NCBI GenBank assembly: GCA_025055465.1
Contig: JANWXA010000096.1
Location: forward strand, 1-7,282
Source of the DNA: Candidatus Kapaibacterium sp.
GTDB taxonomy: Bacteria; Bacteroidota; Ignavibacteria; Kapaibacteriales; HRBIN21
DNA: 7,282 nucleotides
Reading direction: 5' to 3'
The notes below the pieces were generated by a model. That model was not told the DNA's origin and searched no databases. It saw only the letters and a list, made by a program, of their open reading frames with translations. How positions within the stretch are numbered: the stretch's first letter is position 1; each line of letters starts with the position of its first letter. A program made the translations under genes and the position numbers. Shown here in pieces: positions 6,884 through 7,282 of this stretch.

Positions 6884-7282
6884 GCAGGCGCTATCGCATT
6901 GGTGTTTTTGATTCCGGTGTAGGCGGGTTGACCGTTGTGCAGCATCTTCTCCCCTATGCCGCCGGAGCGGAAGTACTGTACGTGGGGGATACTGCCCGTG
7001 TCCCTTATGGGGGACGCAGCCCGGAGACGGTCCGCCGCTACGCCCGTGAGTTGACACTGTACTTAGTGGAGCAGGATATCGAGCTTCTCATCGTTGCTTG
7101 CAATACGGTTTCTGCTGTTGCGGTAGACGTTGTGCGGGCCTGCGCTCCAGACATTCCAGTTATCGATGTATTGGAGCCGACAGTAGAGTTAGCGCTGCAG
7201 CGGACAGCGGGGTGTGTAGGCGTTATTGGTACACGGGCAACGATTGGTAGCGGTGTCTATGAGGAGCTGCTGCATCGGTGGA
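6880..7282 (+). CDS. murI: Glutamate racemase MurI, N-terminal part (3' end outside the window)
   Basis: An open frame from ATG 6880 runs off the right edge and gives 134 complete codons, about half of a typical racemase of roughly 260-270 residues. Family landmarks are clear: GVFDSGVGGLTV (residues 8-19, with catalytic-site D11 and S12), YVGDTARVPYG (34-44), VACNTVSA (72-79, with the first catalytic Cys, C74) and VGVIGTRATI (113-122). The second catalytic Cys and its Thr-His neighbours should lie in the missing half. The enzyme interconverts L- and D-glutamate without a cofactor and supplies D-glutamate for peptidoglycan stem peptides in the cytoplasm. The start ATG shares bases with the rsmB stop (ATGA at 6880-6883), and the nearest purine-rich run (GAAGGG) is about 15 bases upstream, too far for a good ribosome site. 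Translational coupling to rsmB is therefore likely. Confidence 0.95.
   Translation, partial: MSRRYRIGVFDSGVGGLTVVQHLLPYAAGAEVLYVGDTARVPYGGRSPETVRRYARELTLYLVEQDIELLIVACNTVSAVAVDVVRACAPDIPVIDVLEPTVELALQRTAGCVGVIGTRATIGSGVYEELLHRW

Overview
The window carries five protein-coding genes packed almost without gaps. No RNA gene, mobile element or CRISPR array was seen, and no stretch of more than 70 bases lacks a gene. Base composition is a little above half G+C and looks even across the window, with no obvious sign of recent transfer. The best guess for the source is the Bacteroidota/Chlorobiota/Ignavibacteria (including Kapabacteria) side of the FCB group. The reasons are a long outer-membrane/periplasmic protein that joins PD40 propeller blades, a carboxypeptidase-regulatory-like fold and OmpA domains, a small signal-peptide beta-barrel protein next to it, and a TAAATTTG box resembling the Bacteroidetes -7 promoter element. 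This assignment is inference from gene content, not a database result.

Layout. (1) Bases 1-1163, plus strand: the C-terminal part of a TPR-repeat protein that enters from the left edge. (2) Bases 1160-5458, minus strand, read right to left: a predicted outer-membrane beta-barrel protein (5458-4664), an 887-residue PD40/OmpA protein (4596-1933), and a DUF72 (YecE-like) protein (1930-1160). The last two genes are separated by only two bases. The DUF72 gene ends tail-to-tail with the TPR gene, and the two stop codons overlap. (3) Bases 5501-7282, plus strand, divergent from the barrel gene: rsmB (16S rRNA m5C967 methyltransferase) followed by murI (glutamate racemase). These two overlap by four bases, and murI runs off the right edge.

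How they may work together. The minus-strand group looks like an envelope module: a barrel in the outer membrane and a periplasmic protein with two potential peptidoglycan-binding OmpA domains. The large protein has the domain order described for the type IX secretion protein PorE, minus the N-terminal TPR part and with a second OmpA domain. It is the most interesting item here, although it may simply be a lineage-specific OmpA-family protein. The DUF72 passenger gene has no obvious functional link to it. The rsmB-murI pair is ordinary housekeeping (ribosome modification and D-glutamate supply for peptidoglycan). I found no strong case for an entirely new system in this window.
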